64,000 bases of DNA, taken from Lonicera japonica (lineage: Eukaryota > Streptophyta > Magnoliopsida > Dipsacales > Caprifoliaceae). Positions 12,167-23,800 of the stretch are shown here, piece after piece. The notes below the pieces were generated by a model, which saw nothing but the letters and a program-made list of their open reading frames with translations, was not told the origin of the DNA and made no database searches. The DNA is taken from positions 28,079,248-28,143,247 of the forward strand of contig CM038467.1 in the NCBI GenBank assembly GCA_021464415.1, read 5' to 3'. Numbering within the stretch: the first letter of the stretch is position 1; each line of letters starts with the position of its first letter. The translations under genes and the position numbers were made by a program.

Positions 12167-13385
12167 CTACATCTTTATAAGCATTTTTAGATCAATTGCG
12201 GTCTTGACTGCTTCAACCCAAAATGATTTGGCTAACTTCGCAGTTCTCAACGTTGCTCTTGTCCTTTCTAACAAGGTTCTGGTCATATACTCTGTTACTC
12301 CATTTTGTTGTGGAGTGTATGCTACATTGAACTGCCTTTTAATACATTCTTGTTGACAGAAGTTATCAAATTTATCGCCAGTGTATTCTCCTCCATTGTC
12401 TGTCCTCAGACACTTGATATTCTTTTTCAATTCAAGCTCTACCCGCGCTTTGAATACTGGAAATACGTATGTTTTCCTCTTGATTGGATACAGCAAATAT
12501 CTCCTAGAGTAATCATCAATTAAAGATATAAAATATCTTGCATCTTCTAGGGACAAAACTGGTGCTTACCAAATGTCGGAATGGACTAGATAAATAATAG
12601 TTTTGGTTATAGTAATAGAACTTCCAAACTTTAATCTGTGTTACTTACTAATAACACAATGCTCACAAAATGGTAATGATACATTTTTGTGCCCTGGGAG
12701 AAGCTTTTGTTCTGCGAGAATCTTCAAACCTCATTCCGACATGTGGCCAAGCTTACTGTGCCACATCATCATTGATTCTTCAACCGAATTTGCTGGCGCA
12801 GCAGATGCTTCTCCTCCTTGTTGTGTTTCTCCCTTGAGAATGTACAGATTTGCATATATCTTTTTCACTTTCATCACCACAAGTGCGCCTTTGACTATTT
12901 TCATCATCCCATCTTGAACATGGGTTTTGCACCTACTAATATCTAATTGTCCCAAAGACAATAGATTTTTCTTCAGGCCTTTCACGTGTCTTACCTTGTG
13001 GATGGTGCGAATCGTACCATCGTACATTTTCAATTTAATGGTACCAATACCAGCAATTTCTAAGGCATGATCGTCTCTCATGAACACATATCCTCCTGAG
13101 ATAGGTTCATAATGATGGAACCATTCTCTCCTTGGGGTCATATGCCATATAGCTCCTGAGTCTAGAAACCAGACACTGGCTAATTTTCTTCTGCCTTCGA
13201 TAACTCTCATTGCCTTGCTGTATAATATTTTACCATCATCCGAGGTGCTTGCTACACAACGTGAGCTTTTGATGACTTGGGGCCTTTCCATGTAGCTTCT
13301 TCATTCTTCTTGAGATGATTACACTCCTTTTTGTAGCGCCCTTTCTTGCTACAGTGATGACACTTGACATTCTTCTTACTTCTGG
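12167..13385 (-). pseudogene. Copia zinc knuckle, protease and integrase
   Basis: From right to left on the minus strand: a zinc-knuckle segment (about 13360-13319) reading CHHCSKKGRYKKEC, in which the canonical His is Arg; a protease block 13291-12731 with active site FLDSGA; a GAG-pre-integrase motif MMWHSKLGHMSE; then after a frame break the integrase core 12556-12167 with LRTDNGGEYTG and a PQQNGVTEYMTRTL block holding the catalytic Glu. The first core Asp is probably the D of DDYSRR or nearby. The reading frame is broken in several places. Confidence 0.82.
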
Positions 13386-13389
13386 ATTT

Positions 13390-14046
13390 TTATCTACTTT
13401 GATTTTGACTCCCACTAGAGCCACGTTCCGTTGATCTCCCTCTCATCATCATCAAAGCCTTGGCCTGCTGTGAGCCTCCTACTCTATTTTCTTTGTTTTT
13501 GCGCCGACTTTCTTCTTCAAAAACCGTAGCTACAATATCATCGAAGACTTGTATTTCTAGGCTATTAATTATGTTAATGATGAGTTGGTCATACGAATTA
13601 GGTAGACTTTGAAGTACAATTTCATCATGTTCACCCATCTCTATGTTGTGCCCCGTCACTTTGAGCTGTGAAAATTGAGTGTTGATGGTGTTGATGTGGT
13701 CAGTCGCTGTAGTTGACTCCATCATCCGAAGAATGTAAAGCCTTCTATTTAAGAAGATTTTGTTGTGCAGTGATTTTGCCTCGTACAACCTTGTGAGAGA
13801 ATTATAAATTTCCTTTGCCATCTTTTTCTCCGTGACACTTGATAAAACCTCGTCGGCTAGTGCCATGTGTAGATTAGCAACAGCGTTGCTATCCACCTCG
13901 TTCAACTTAGCGTCGACAATAATCTCATCTGGCCTTTCTCCAATTACCGCCAAGCAATTATCTTTTCTTAAAATTACTTTTATTATCATTTCCCATAATG
14001 AGAAATTATTCCCATTGAACTTTTCTATTTCGTACTTCACTGCCAT
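13390..14046 (-). CDS. Copia Gag N-terminal part (UBN2-type)
   Basis: Open frame from ATG 14046 for 218 codons, beginning MAVKYEIEKFNGNNFSLW, the typical start of a plant copia Gag. LPNSYDQLI and a basic, Arg/Ser-rich tail follow; the zinc knuckle lies just beyond the stop in the next segment. It forms the virus-like particle in live elements. The ATG lies about 60 bases downstream of the primer site, as expected. Confidence 0.82.
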   Translation of the reverse strand: MAVKYEIEKFNGNNFSLWEMIIKVILRKDNCLAVIGERPDEIIVDAKLNEVDSNAVANLHMALADEVLSSVTEKKMAKEIYNSLTRLYEAKSLHNKIFLNRRLYILRMMESTTATDHINTINTQFSQLKVTGHNIEMGEHDEIVLQSLPNSYDQLIINIINSLEIQVFDDIVATVFEEESRRKNKENRVGGSQQAKALMMMRGRSTERGSSGSQNQSR

Positions 14047-14109
14047 TAAAAATGCCTCCTTTCTATTAACTGAATCTGATCATAGCACAAAATCGACTAT
14101 GAACCTGAC

Positions 14110-14121
14110 GCTCTAATACCA
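14110..14121 (-). other. Copia primer binding site, initiator tRNA-Met type
   Basis: The minus strand reads TGGTATTAGAGC beside the LTR end at 14123. The usual site is TGGTATCAGAGC, so there is one mismatch. Confidence 0.8.
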
Positions 14122-14122
14122 C

Positions 14123-14803
14123 TATTAGGACATTATGGTACGGGGCACCCAATTACAGTTGAACTAGAAATTATAAAATAAGAATTTTTGATTGGCAAAT
14201 GGTAGAAGTATTTCACTATAGAAAAATGATTACAAGAATTTCTCTCTAAAATAAGGAGGGCATAATTGACAATATCATCTCTTTATAATAGGAGAAAACA
14301 CTTTCACTAGAACAAAGGAAAGACTATAAGTGTTTAGGAGAAACCTCTCATAAGTTTTTCTCTCAAACTCTTTCCCTCTCTCTCTTTGTCACTCAAGAAT
14401 GGGATACCATTCTAATAAAGGGGAAGCTTGTATATATAATGGTAGATTTCTAATAAAGGGGAAGCTTGTATACATAATGGTAGATTTCTAATGAAGGGGA
14501 TGCTTGTATATATAGTAGTAGAAAAGATGTGGAACAACTAAAATACAACTTAATGCATAGTTGTCATTAGTTGCATATTAGTTGTCATTGAGTTCTATAT
14601 TAGTTGTCATGATGACAACTATTACAACCAACGTGACAACTAATTCAAAATAAATTTGTATTCTTCTACCGTCATTGACCAATTCAAAGTCGCAATTTTT
14701 GACTCGTTCAATTACTTAGCCATGAAGTATAGGAATACTTATCAACTAAACTCATTAACGTTGAAGCAATGCTTTGTGTCACAAAAGTAAAATTACTTCA
14801 ACA
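14123..14803 (-). repeat. Copia 5' LTR
   Basis: About 681 bp; on the minus strand it starts TGTTGAAGT (14803) and ends TCCTAATA, where the standard CA end has decayed. It holds an internal three-fold repeat of a TCTAATRAAGGGGAAGCTTG-like segment at 14411-14500. Confidence 0.8.
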
Positions 14804-15532
14804 TAAACATGTTCTAATATCTCATTGTAATTAATTGTATTTATTCTAAATTGTTGTGGAATTTTTTATCAAAGTGATTAGGAAGTGAATGTGTTTCTAA
14901 ATGGATATTTTCTTTTGTATTTTTAGCATAAGAATGTCTCGATCATATTTTTGCTAAAGAGCAAGCTTTGCAAAATGAGTGATGTGCTTTTGACATGGTC
15001 AAAGAGGCTTAACAGGAGGGGGTAATGTTTCTGGTACTTCAAAAGGTAAGTTCTGTTTTTTAGCAATATTAGAATCGACACCTTGCAGTGTGGTGGATTC
15101 TTGTCCCATTTTATTTTTTACTTGAAAGAATAAAGGAATACTTATCAACTAAACTCATTAACGTTAAAGCAATGCTTTGTGTCACAAAAGTAAAATTACT
15201 TCAACATAAACATGTTCTAATATCTCATTGTAATTAATTGTATTTATTCTAAATTGTTGTGGAATTTTTGATCAAAGTGATTAGGAAGTGAATGTGTTTC
15301 TAAATGGATATTTTCTTTTGTATCTTTAGCATAAGAAGGTCTCGATCATATTTTTGCTAAAAAGCAAGCTTTGCAAAATGAGTCGTGCTCTTGACCTGGT
15401 TAAAGAGGCATAACAGGAGGGGGTAATGTTTCTGGTACTTCAAAAGGTAAGTTCTATTTTTTAGCAATATTAGAATCGACACCTTGTAGTGTGGTGGATT
15501 CTTGTCCCATTTTATTTTTTACTTGAAAGAAG
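14730..15532. repeat. Two-copy tandem duplication of ~400 bp
   Basis: Units of about 14730-15130 and 15134-15532 are almost identical. Each contains the last ~74 bp of the copia LTR edge, an ~85-bp block also found upstream of TNL1, and a piece of a second copia pol (minus strand; CKACSLAKI-like). Because the LTR edge is inside the unit, the duplication came after the copia insertion. Confidence 0.88.
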
Positions 15533-17361
15533 GGATGTCCGTATAAGTTCTTTAAAATACAGATTATCATGTCACGACCAAGATGTCCTAGGCGGTCGGG
15601 CCAAAGCTTGTATGAATTAGTGTCTCATATTTTATTATTGGTGACAACATACGATTCAATGATCCAAATAGTAATGAGGTACAATCCACTAGATCGACTC
15701 ATTAGTTTCTCTAAAATGCGTTTCCTTCGACATTCATTAAAGGTAATATAAAGGTATTATATTCCATTATCACAGTGAGTTTTTATATGAAAACCATTAT
15801 CACGAATATCTTTGAAACTCAATAAGGTTCGGGTAACTATTAGTGCATACAGAGCGTATGTGACTTTAAATAATGTACTGTTAGGCAACAAAAATTTGGC
15901 AGTACCTCACCCTTTTATTACTTGCGATGATTCGATCATTGTAGTTACAAAGGAATTATGGGTTATTAATTCAACAAATAATTGCATATTCCTTAAAACA
16001 GTGTGGGTGGTTCCCCTATCAACTAAACATTCAAGTTATCCTTAAGTCATTCCTACAATAATAAAATCGAGTATAAAATCCGAGCCTTGTATATAAAAAA
16101 ATCGAACATATCAAATACATCAGAATAAAGTCCAAAATTTAATTAAGAAAACGAACGATAATTAATCCAATATCTTGTTTAGGAATCTAATCCATCCAAT
16201 CAATCATAAACTTTAAGACAAAACCATAATCTAATTAAAAATAAGGCAATATATCTGTTCAACTATTTCTCAAAAATAAAGTGAATAAAGCAGATCAGTC
16301 AAAATCGAGTGCATTCATTGACTGAGCAAGGTCCTTCCTGCCACTATAATCTGCGATTATGAAGCTGACATCAGCGTCATTATCTTCTTCATTCATAAAA
16401 TGAGATTCTTGTTTTTTAAACTTTTGATATCTCTTATAACCTGCTGCTATTTTAGCGCTTGTATGGCAATTCTTGTACTAGTGCCTAGTAACTCCACACT
16501 TGTAACATGGCTTATCGCCAACTTTTTCCTTCTTGACCGGAGGGTTCTTAGGTATATTTTTCATTTTGTTTCTCTGGCTACTAGGTCTAATAACACCATT
16601 TCTTCTCCATACTTTGGAAGAGCCTCCACGACCCGCAACACGACTCCTACGTCCCTTTTCACGTTGTGTATTGTTGCCACGTGAGTAGGAATCAGAACAT
16701 CCAACCCTCTTTGCAATGGAGTTATTTCCATTATTCATCTTACCGTAGTTTGCTTTAAGAATTCTCTTTGTCTCGACGGGCCTGGCATTGTTATTCAAAA
16801 GAACCTCATTATGTCTTTTAGTCACTTGCAGTAGGTTGATCAGCTTATTGAATGTTGTGATTCTTTTGTTATCATACTTGAGCCTATACTGGTTTGTTGA
16901 TATAAGTGCTGAAGTAGAAAAAGTGGAAAGAGTCCTCTTAATCATATCATCTTCGGTGAGATCCTTTTCATGGAAGTTAGACATGCCTTTAGGTGCAACA
17001 TGTCCTTATTGAAGTCGTTAACCCTTTTATAGTAAAGCAAGCTGATATCATTCCACTAAACAGTTAATTCTCGGAGCAAAGTGTCATAAATGTTCCCAAA
17101 ACGTCCCTTAAGGGCATCCCATAATTCTTTAAGTGTCTTCAATTAAAGGTATCCCCATCATAGACTGTGATCAATATATCTCCTTAGAAACATTAATGCA
17201 TTTATTTTTACTTTGTCAGACAGTCCTTTGCCTGTGGGATCAGCAAGTGTGACAAAGTATTTTTTGGCCACAAAAGAGGTTTCTACATCAAAAACTCACC
17301 GATGGTACTCAAGTCTTTCTGAACCGAAAATGTCAAATTCGGGTTGAGTTGGGCCGGCCAT
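15300..17361 (-). pseudogene. Fragment of a second copia element: gag, protease, pre-integrase
   Basis: The minus strand starts at ATG 17361 (MAGPTQPEFDIFGSERLEY) and runs through a UBN2-like gag with frame breaks. 16984-16478 is the longest open piece, basic, ending in the start of a zinc knuckle (CYKCG). Next comes a protease relic near 16030-15820 where DSG reads DRG (VDRGTTHTVL), then a WPDRLGHLG-type pre-integrase motif near 15600-15560. Integrase, RT and LTRs are absent on this side. It belongs to a different copia family from the neighbour at 9216-14803. Confidence 0.72.
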
Positions 17362-18087
17362 CTTAATAAATAATAGAAAAAATATTACACAGTTATGAGT
17401 ACATCCATATCAGTTATTTTTCATGAATATGAATTAGATTTCAAAATCAAAATTCATAACGGTCATATTTTTCAATGATATATGAAAATACTTTATCATA
17501 GTAATTATAATGCATATGAATTTTCATCATCATGGCAACTTTCAAATTTTTGACATGTTAAATAAAACAATTAATATAAGTAATATTCAAAATTTCTTAG
17601 CATCTGAATTTACTACAATTATAACAATTAGAGAAAGAAAATAAAATATGCATAACATACTCAAAATTCAGAAATGTGGTATAACAAAATGTAGATAAAT
17701 ATGAAGGTTAGAATTACAAAATCTTGATAACATATACATGGATTCTACGGGGCATAATTGGCAATTTGATAAGAAGATATAGGCTGACATATAATTAAAA
17801 TTGTGCATATCTCTAAATATTATAAAATATAAAAAAGGGAAATTAATTAAAACCGAAACTATTTTTAAATAACACAAAAAATTAATTAAAATAGAGACTT
17901 CTTTTTAAATAAAATAGAAAATTAATTAAATTATATCATATAGAATTGTAGAGGGAACATTTACAATACAACTCAATCAATTTTAAAGTAAGAATCAGTG
18001 GATAATGTGGCATAAAAAATTTTGAAATTGAATTAAATAAATTTATTCCAAAGTAAATAAGTGTTCTCATGATGCTAGAAAAAAAAA
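17362..18087. other. AT-rich non-coding DNA
   Basis: Probably the leader side of the second copia fragment plus unrelated AT-rich sequence. No ORF or clear structure was seen. Confidence 0.4.
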
Positions 18088-18423
18088 GGTGGTGATGTTG
18101 GCACCCCCAAAAACACTTGGTAACACTCCCACTTTAATTCGGTCATTCGCAACCGAGTAAAGTGTTTATTATTCGGTTGTTGAGGACCGAATATAAGTCT
18201 ATATACTCGGTTCTTGACAACCGAATAAGGCATTTTCAAGTTTTTTCAAATTTTATACTCGGTTCTTGACAACCGAGTAAGGCATTTTCAAGTTTTTTCA
18301 AATTTTTGCAATTTTGTATTCGATCCTTCACAACCGAGTAACGTATACGTTATTCGGTTGCGAATGACCGAATTAAAGTGGGAGTGTTTTCAAGAGATTT
18401 TGGGAGTGCCAACATCACTACCC
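18088..18423. mobile_element. Foldback MITE with long inverted ends
   Basis: The ends read GGTGGTGATGTTGGCACC (18088) and, reversed from 18423, GGGTAGTGATGTTGGCAC. A second inverted block pairs 18121-18156 with 18354-18387 (AATTCGGTCATTCGCAACCG and its complement). The centre holds two tandem copies of an ~52-bp unit (about 18201-18306) with TACTCGGTTCTTGACAACCG. It sits between A-runs of 8-9 bases on both sides, so the target duplication may be poly-A. No coding. Confidence 0.85.
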
Positions 18424-19207
18424 AAAAAAAATGTCGATAACCGAATTCGGGATAAAATAATCCAAGTTGCACTAATGACAAAGAGACCTAAAAAAATTAA
18501 TTAATCTGCTGCAAGATGCTCAATACTGTGCACGAATTCCAAGAAGAAGGAAAAAGAAAATTAAAGATTGCTATCCTCGACAATTGTGCAAGGCTAAGGT
18601 CAAACAAAGGGAAACGAAATAAATTAAAAGCAAGTAGATGTACAAAGTAATAACCAGTGGGTAATCATATATATATATCGAATCTTTTCTCCTTGGTGTC
18701 CGTTTGTTTAAGTATATAAGTATAAAATTCTTGTACATACCATCACAAATTTTTAGCTTTCTTTTCTTATAGTTAACTAAAAGACATTCAGTTCTAGCAA
18801 TAGGTGGTAAATTAAACATAGCCTAAATAAGTTCGGCCAATGAATTATATATATACATAACTTTTAATAGTATTCAAATTTAATATATTTAATTAATGAT
18901 ACATACATACCTTAAAGGTTGGACAACGAGAGAGGAGACTAGCGGTAACAGCGGCCTGCGGTTAGAGTTTTCTTAGGGTTAGAGTTATTAGATCTGAGCG
19001 TGCTGATAACGTATTGTGAAAACAACTCAATTATATCTTTCATTAAATAACTCTTTTAAATAGGGCATAAATATAATAGTAAATAAGTTCAAAAAAAAAT
19101 TCTAATATGAATGATAATACATAATTTACACACTAAAATCCCTAATACATATTATATCTAGACGATAGTACAATATGTATAATTTCCTTCAACATCAATA
19201 ATATTTA
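18424..19207. other. Non-coding spacer with a possible retroelement primer site
   Basis: On the minus strand at 19010-18999 GTTATCAGCACGC appears, a string I associate with the junction of primer site and LTR in some plant copia elements. The orientation would fit the copia fragment ending at 17361, but no LTR pair was found. Otherwise AT-rich with no ORF. Confidence 0.3.
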
Positions 19208-20375
19208 TCAATCCACCACTGTGGCACGAACTTTTAATTAGTTTATACACGAGGTTGTAAAAATTTATATAAGCGGCTAACAAGGGTAGTGGTGTACCAT
19301 AATATCCGTCCAATTTTAGTTGTACTCTTAAATACATTTTATGTTTATAATAATATAAGAACCCCGGCCTAAACGTCTCAATTTATTAATATCCTAAATA
19401 CATTTGTGTTCATGCATATAATACGTTTAAATTTAAATGTTTATGAAAAAAAAAACACTAATTTGGATGAGATGGAAAATAAATTAGAGATATGGCGAGA
19501 TATTTTATATATCCCATATTTATTTTTGTGAATATATCGTCCATCCTCTTTTATGTTTTGTAAAGGATCAAAAAAAAAAAGAAAAAAAGAAATCACAACC
19601 ACTCAAAGAAAAAAATTACATGAAAGAAAACAAAAGGTAAGAGTTAATCTCACTATATTTCTAAATTTATTTTTCGTCTTCTCACATAAATTATTATTTT
19701 TTTTAATATATTATTATCAAATGGAGGCTAAATCTAATAAAAAAATTCCCTAAGACTGCACGGGGTGGATGGTTCTGTTGCAACAAGGTTGGCATTCTTG
19801 TCTTAATCGCCCCTATTGTTTAAAATTTTAAACTAACGACAGCAGGGGTTATGGTTTGGACATGTTTATCTTCGTATTATCCTATCCTAATCCATCGATT
19901 CCTCCTACCAAACAAGGCAAATTTGGTTGACGTCTTTAATTACTAGTAATTAATCAAATGGTCCGGCCAGATTTCTTGTCCTGTTCTCCATTGGATTATA
20001 TTTGCCTAAATATAGAATATAGCATTAAGGGGATTTGAGAAAGATTGATATTTTATTTAATTTGTTTATATTTTATTTTTAAAAAAAAAATTTGTCAGTA
20101 ATATTTAAGTTTATTTTACCAATCTATTGCTATGGCATGAACTTTCTATGGATTTTTTGCTATTTAACTAGTTTATACATGAGCTTGTAAAAAATTATAT
20201 AAGTGGCTAATTAGAATGGTGTACCATGACATCCGTCCAGTTTTAATTGTTACTCTTAAATACATTTTATGTTTATAATAATATAAGAACTCCGGCCTAA
20301 ACGTACACATTTAAACTCAATCTATTAATATCCTAAATACATTTATGTTCATGCATATAATACGTTTAAATTCTA
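19208..20375. repeat. Direct repeat pair of ~240 bp in the TNL1 upstream region
   Basis: 19208-19440 and 20116-20375 share long blocks, including TTATGTTTATAATAATATAA followed by GGCCTAAACGT and CATGCATATAATACGTTTAA. Between them is unique AT-rich DNA (19440-20115). Confidence 0.75.
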
Positions 20376-20559
20376 TTAGTCTTGTAACTATATTAAATTC
20401 TATTAATATTAATGTACTAAATCTATTTACATCTTATGACTTACCGGAGTGTATTAGAAAAATATTGGACAACAACCTATCGAATTCATATTAATTTTAA
20501 TTTGAAGTAGAAATAGTTCATATTTGTTTCATAACATAAAAATATATTAATTTGAAATA

Positions 20560-20650
20560 TAGACATGTTCTAATATCTCATTGTAATTAACTGTAATTAT
20601 TCCGAATTGTTGTGGAATTCTTGATCAAAGTGATTAGGAAGTGAATGGGC
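20560..20650. repeat. ~85-bp block shared with the tandem duplication at 14730-15532
   Basis: ACATGTTCTAATATCTCATT and the following ATTGTTGTGGAATT/AAAGTGATTAGGAAGTGAAT recur at about 14811-14895 and 15213-15298. Confidence 0.8.
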
Positions 20651-20697
20651 TACTGAGATTAATTATTCCTTCCTTTGGATATTTTGTGAAGACTTCA

Positions 20698-20740
20698 TTG
20701 ACTCAACAACTACCACCCTCTTATTCAATTATTTATATAC
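20698..20740 (+). promoter_or_regulatory. TNL1 core promoter: W-box-like TTGACT and TATA-like box
   Basis: A TATA-like TTTATATAC lies at 20732-20740, about 100 bp before the ATG. TTGACT, the WRKY W-box core, lies at 20698-20703. The TATA-like box is conserved before TNL2 (44537-44545), while TNL2 has TCGACT where TNL1 has TTGACT. Assignment rests on motif and conservation. Confidence 0.5.
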
Positions 20741-20838
20741 AATATTAGCACCTTTGTTGAGCAAATATTATCCCTTTTTCATTGTCTACATTCCTCCAGT
20801 TATTCATTTCCTAATACTATAACTCAATTCACAATTCA

Positions 20839-23800
20839 ATGGCTATGGTGACGTCTCAAGAAGCCGGCTCCTTTTCAACATTTGGATACAATTATCAAGT
20901 GTTTTTGAGTTTCAGAGGTACGGATACTCGAAAAACTTTTACTGGTCACCTCTACACAGCTCTTAATCAAGCCGGATTTCGGACATTTATAGACAACGAA
21001 GAGATCGAGAGGGGAAAGAGGCTAGAGTTAGAATTGCGCAAAGCGATACAAGAATCGAGGATTTCGATTATAGTGTTTTCAAAGGACTTTGCTTCTTCTG
21101 AATGGTGTCTCAATGAAGTTGTGATGATTCAAGAGTGGAAGAGTAGGAGTAGTGGTCATGAAGTTTTGCCGGTCTTCTATGACGTGCGTACATCGAATGT
21201 CAAGTATCAAACAGGGAGCATTGGAGAGGCTTTTGCTAGATATGAAGACCTAATAAACGGCGAAACTAATGATGAAAAAAAGACAGAATTGATGGAAAAG
21301 GTGAAAACTTGGAAGTTAGCACTTACAGAAGTAGCAGGTCTAAGTGCAATGTCCTTAAAGAACGACGCTAACGGGTAAGTTCCTCATCTTTTTGTACTTT
21401 GTTTAGTTTTTGATTTCTTATGGGGCAATGGATAAATTCAGGTCTTTGCTTTCCTTCTCTTTTTCCTAAAAGAGAAAGAGAGGAGTTTAACATAAGTAAT
21501 GCAAACCAAACACTTGTTTAATAGCAGTGAGTGTGTGAGTTATTAACTATGAAGCCATTTTCTATTTTCCCCCTTCTTTTCCTTTTTTTTTTACCCTTTT
21601 GTTAAATCTGAATAAAGAAAATATATTTCATGTTTACATGAAGTTAGTATGTATTGTATGAACAGATACATATACACGTATAATTGAAAATGTTGCATTA
21701 AGGTAGCAATATCTCCTTTACGCTAGTTCTAGGTGTCTGTTTGATAAATAAAATTAGAAATAGTTGGAAATATAATTAAGAGCCCATTTGGTTATCATCC
21801 AATTTACGAATTAGACGATTCATGATTGCTAAATTCATGAATTATCTAATTTGAACGTTTGGTTGCAAAAATAAACCATATATAATATCATAAACTTAAG
21901 CTAATATCTAAGACATTAAATAAGAAAACGTAAAGATATAATTGCAATTACATAAATTATAACTATCATACAAGTTCATATGAAAAAAAATTGAAATGAA
22001 ACAATTTACAATTTATTAATTTACGCAACCAAACAAGAAGTTGAAAGAAAGAAATAATGACTTGGTGAGATTATCTACATCTTCCCCCCTTTTTTCTGGA
22101 ATTTTTTTTACCCCTTGCCCAAAGAATTGGATTTTATGAAAAAATCGATAGAACATCTTAACAAATCTTTTATCTAATTTTCTAACTCCTCGTAAAATTA
22201 TTAGTAATATTTTTAATCATTTTTCAATTTTTTACCTTATCAAACACACCTTGAAATTTTAACAAATTTCAAGAGACAATTGTCATAAAAAAAGAAGTCA
22301 CTCTAATGCTAACTTGGAACAAGGTTCACATCCCTTAAAAGTTAAAAGTGATTGAGATTAATTGATTTATTGTAAAATAACAATATCAATTTCGTTACCC
22401 ACCTAAATAAATTGTAAAGAAATATTGGCATGCCATCAACATTTGAACAAAGTAAACTATATGCCAAATTATCCCCGTTAGACAGGAAAGAGGGAATAAG
22501 GTCTAAATGGGAAAATTGCCACCCTCCCTCCCTCCCTCTTAATTTTTAATTATAGTGTTAAATTATGTTTATAAACATAGAAAATATGTTTCTATTAGCC
22601 ATTTTTCTCCCTTTAATTTAGATTAGACATAAAAAACTGATACACATTACATATTGCCAAGGGCGAAGTAAGGAGTTTTTTTTAAGGGGTGCAAATTTAA
22701 TACTAATGTTTCTTTTAATAAAATAAATGAGAAAATTTAATACTCATATTATTTTTATTCAAGATTAAGGAGGGTAAGATTAATAATATTAGTATATTTT
22801 AAAAATTAAAGGGGGTTAAACTTAATTAATATACACTTACTTATATTTTTTTAAAAATAATTATAAGGATAAAATTACAATTACAAAAACTTTAGGGAAA
22901 ACAACTGCCTTCCTTTACTTCCATGTGGGTCTGCCACTGAGCATTAACCATGTAATGGTTGATATTTTGAGATGATATAATGTATGATCAACACAATTAC
23001 TCCTAGAATGAGAAAATGTCTTTTTGTTTATATTTGAATTCTTTTTGCTTATGTTTGTTTTTTCATGTCTATATATATATATATATATATATTCAAGGCA
23101 TACATAATTACTCCACATTTAAGACTTCTTAGAGAATAGAGTATTAAGACGGTAACATCAGTAGTTGATCTTCATTTTTTTTTTCTTTTATAATTTTTTT
23201 TTCATTGGTTCTAATTTGTTGCTTATGCACTATATTATATAGTACTAGTCCAAATGAGACAGTAACGTCAACAGTATCTTAGTCATTCGCCCTTTTTTTC
23301 TTTTTTTCTTTTTGAGATATTTTGACACAATCTTTAACAATATAATGCTACTTCTCTACCTTTGAGTTTCTTGAAAACAAGATGACTCTTTTTATAGATC
23401 ACTCATAATTATTTATTCTTCACCATTTCCACCTACAATTTTAGGCACGAAGCAAAGTTTATCCAAGAAATTGTTAAGAAGGTCGAACAAAAACTCAACC
23501 GTGCAATCTTACATGTCGATTGCCACTTAGTTGGAATGCATTCTAAAGTCAAGAACATTAATTCGTGGGTACGAAGTAGCTCAGCAAGTGAAGACATACT
23601 TGTAATATGGGGCATGGGTGGGATAGGAAAGACCACAATTGCAAAACATGTTTACAATTTGAACTTCGGAACATTTGAGGGAAGTAGCTTTCTTGCTTCA
23701 GTTAAAGACACATCCAAGCAGTCTGATGGCTTAGTTAAATTACAAGGACAACTTCTTTCAAATATCCTAAAGGGGAATAAACAAGAAATTTACAATGTTC

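Larger units (their letters stand above)
9216..14803 (-). mobile_element. Ty1/copia retrotransposon, decayed, minus strand
   Basis: Read on the minus strand: 5' LTR 14803-14123, tRNA-Met-like primer site, gag, protease, integrase, RT, RNase H, a purine stretch next to TGTTGAAGT at 10133, and a 3' LTR 10133-9216. This PR-IN-RT-RH order defines copia. The pol frame is broken many times and the RT active site is changed. No matching 5-bp target duplication was found (ACAAG on the left, TAAAC on the right), so an end has been rearranged. The left LTR abuts gypsy LTR debris; the right one abuts a tandem duplication. Confidence 0.88.

Noticed and set aside
23071..23092. (TA)n tracts as regulatory sites (also 25975-25991, 41715-41750)
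   Set aside because: Simple microsatellites without conserved position between the TNL copies.
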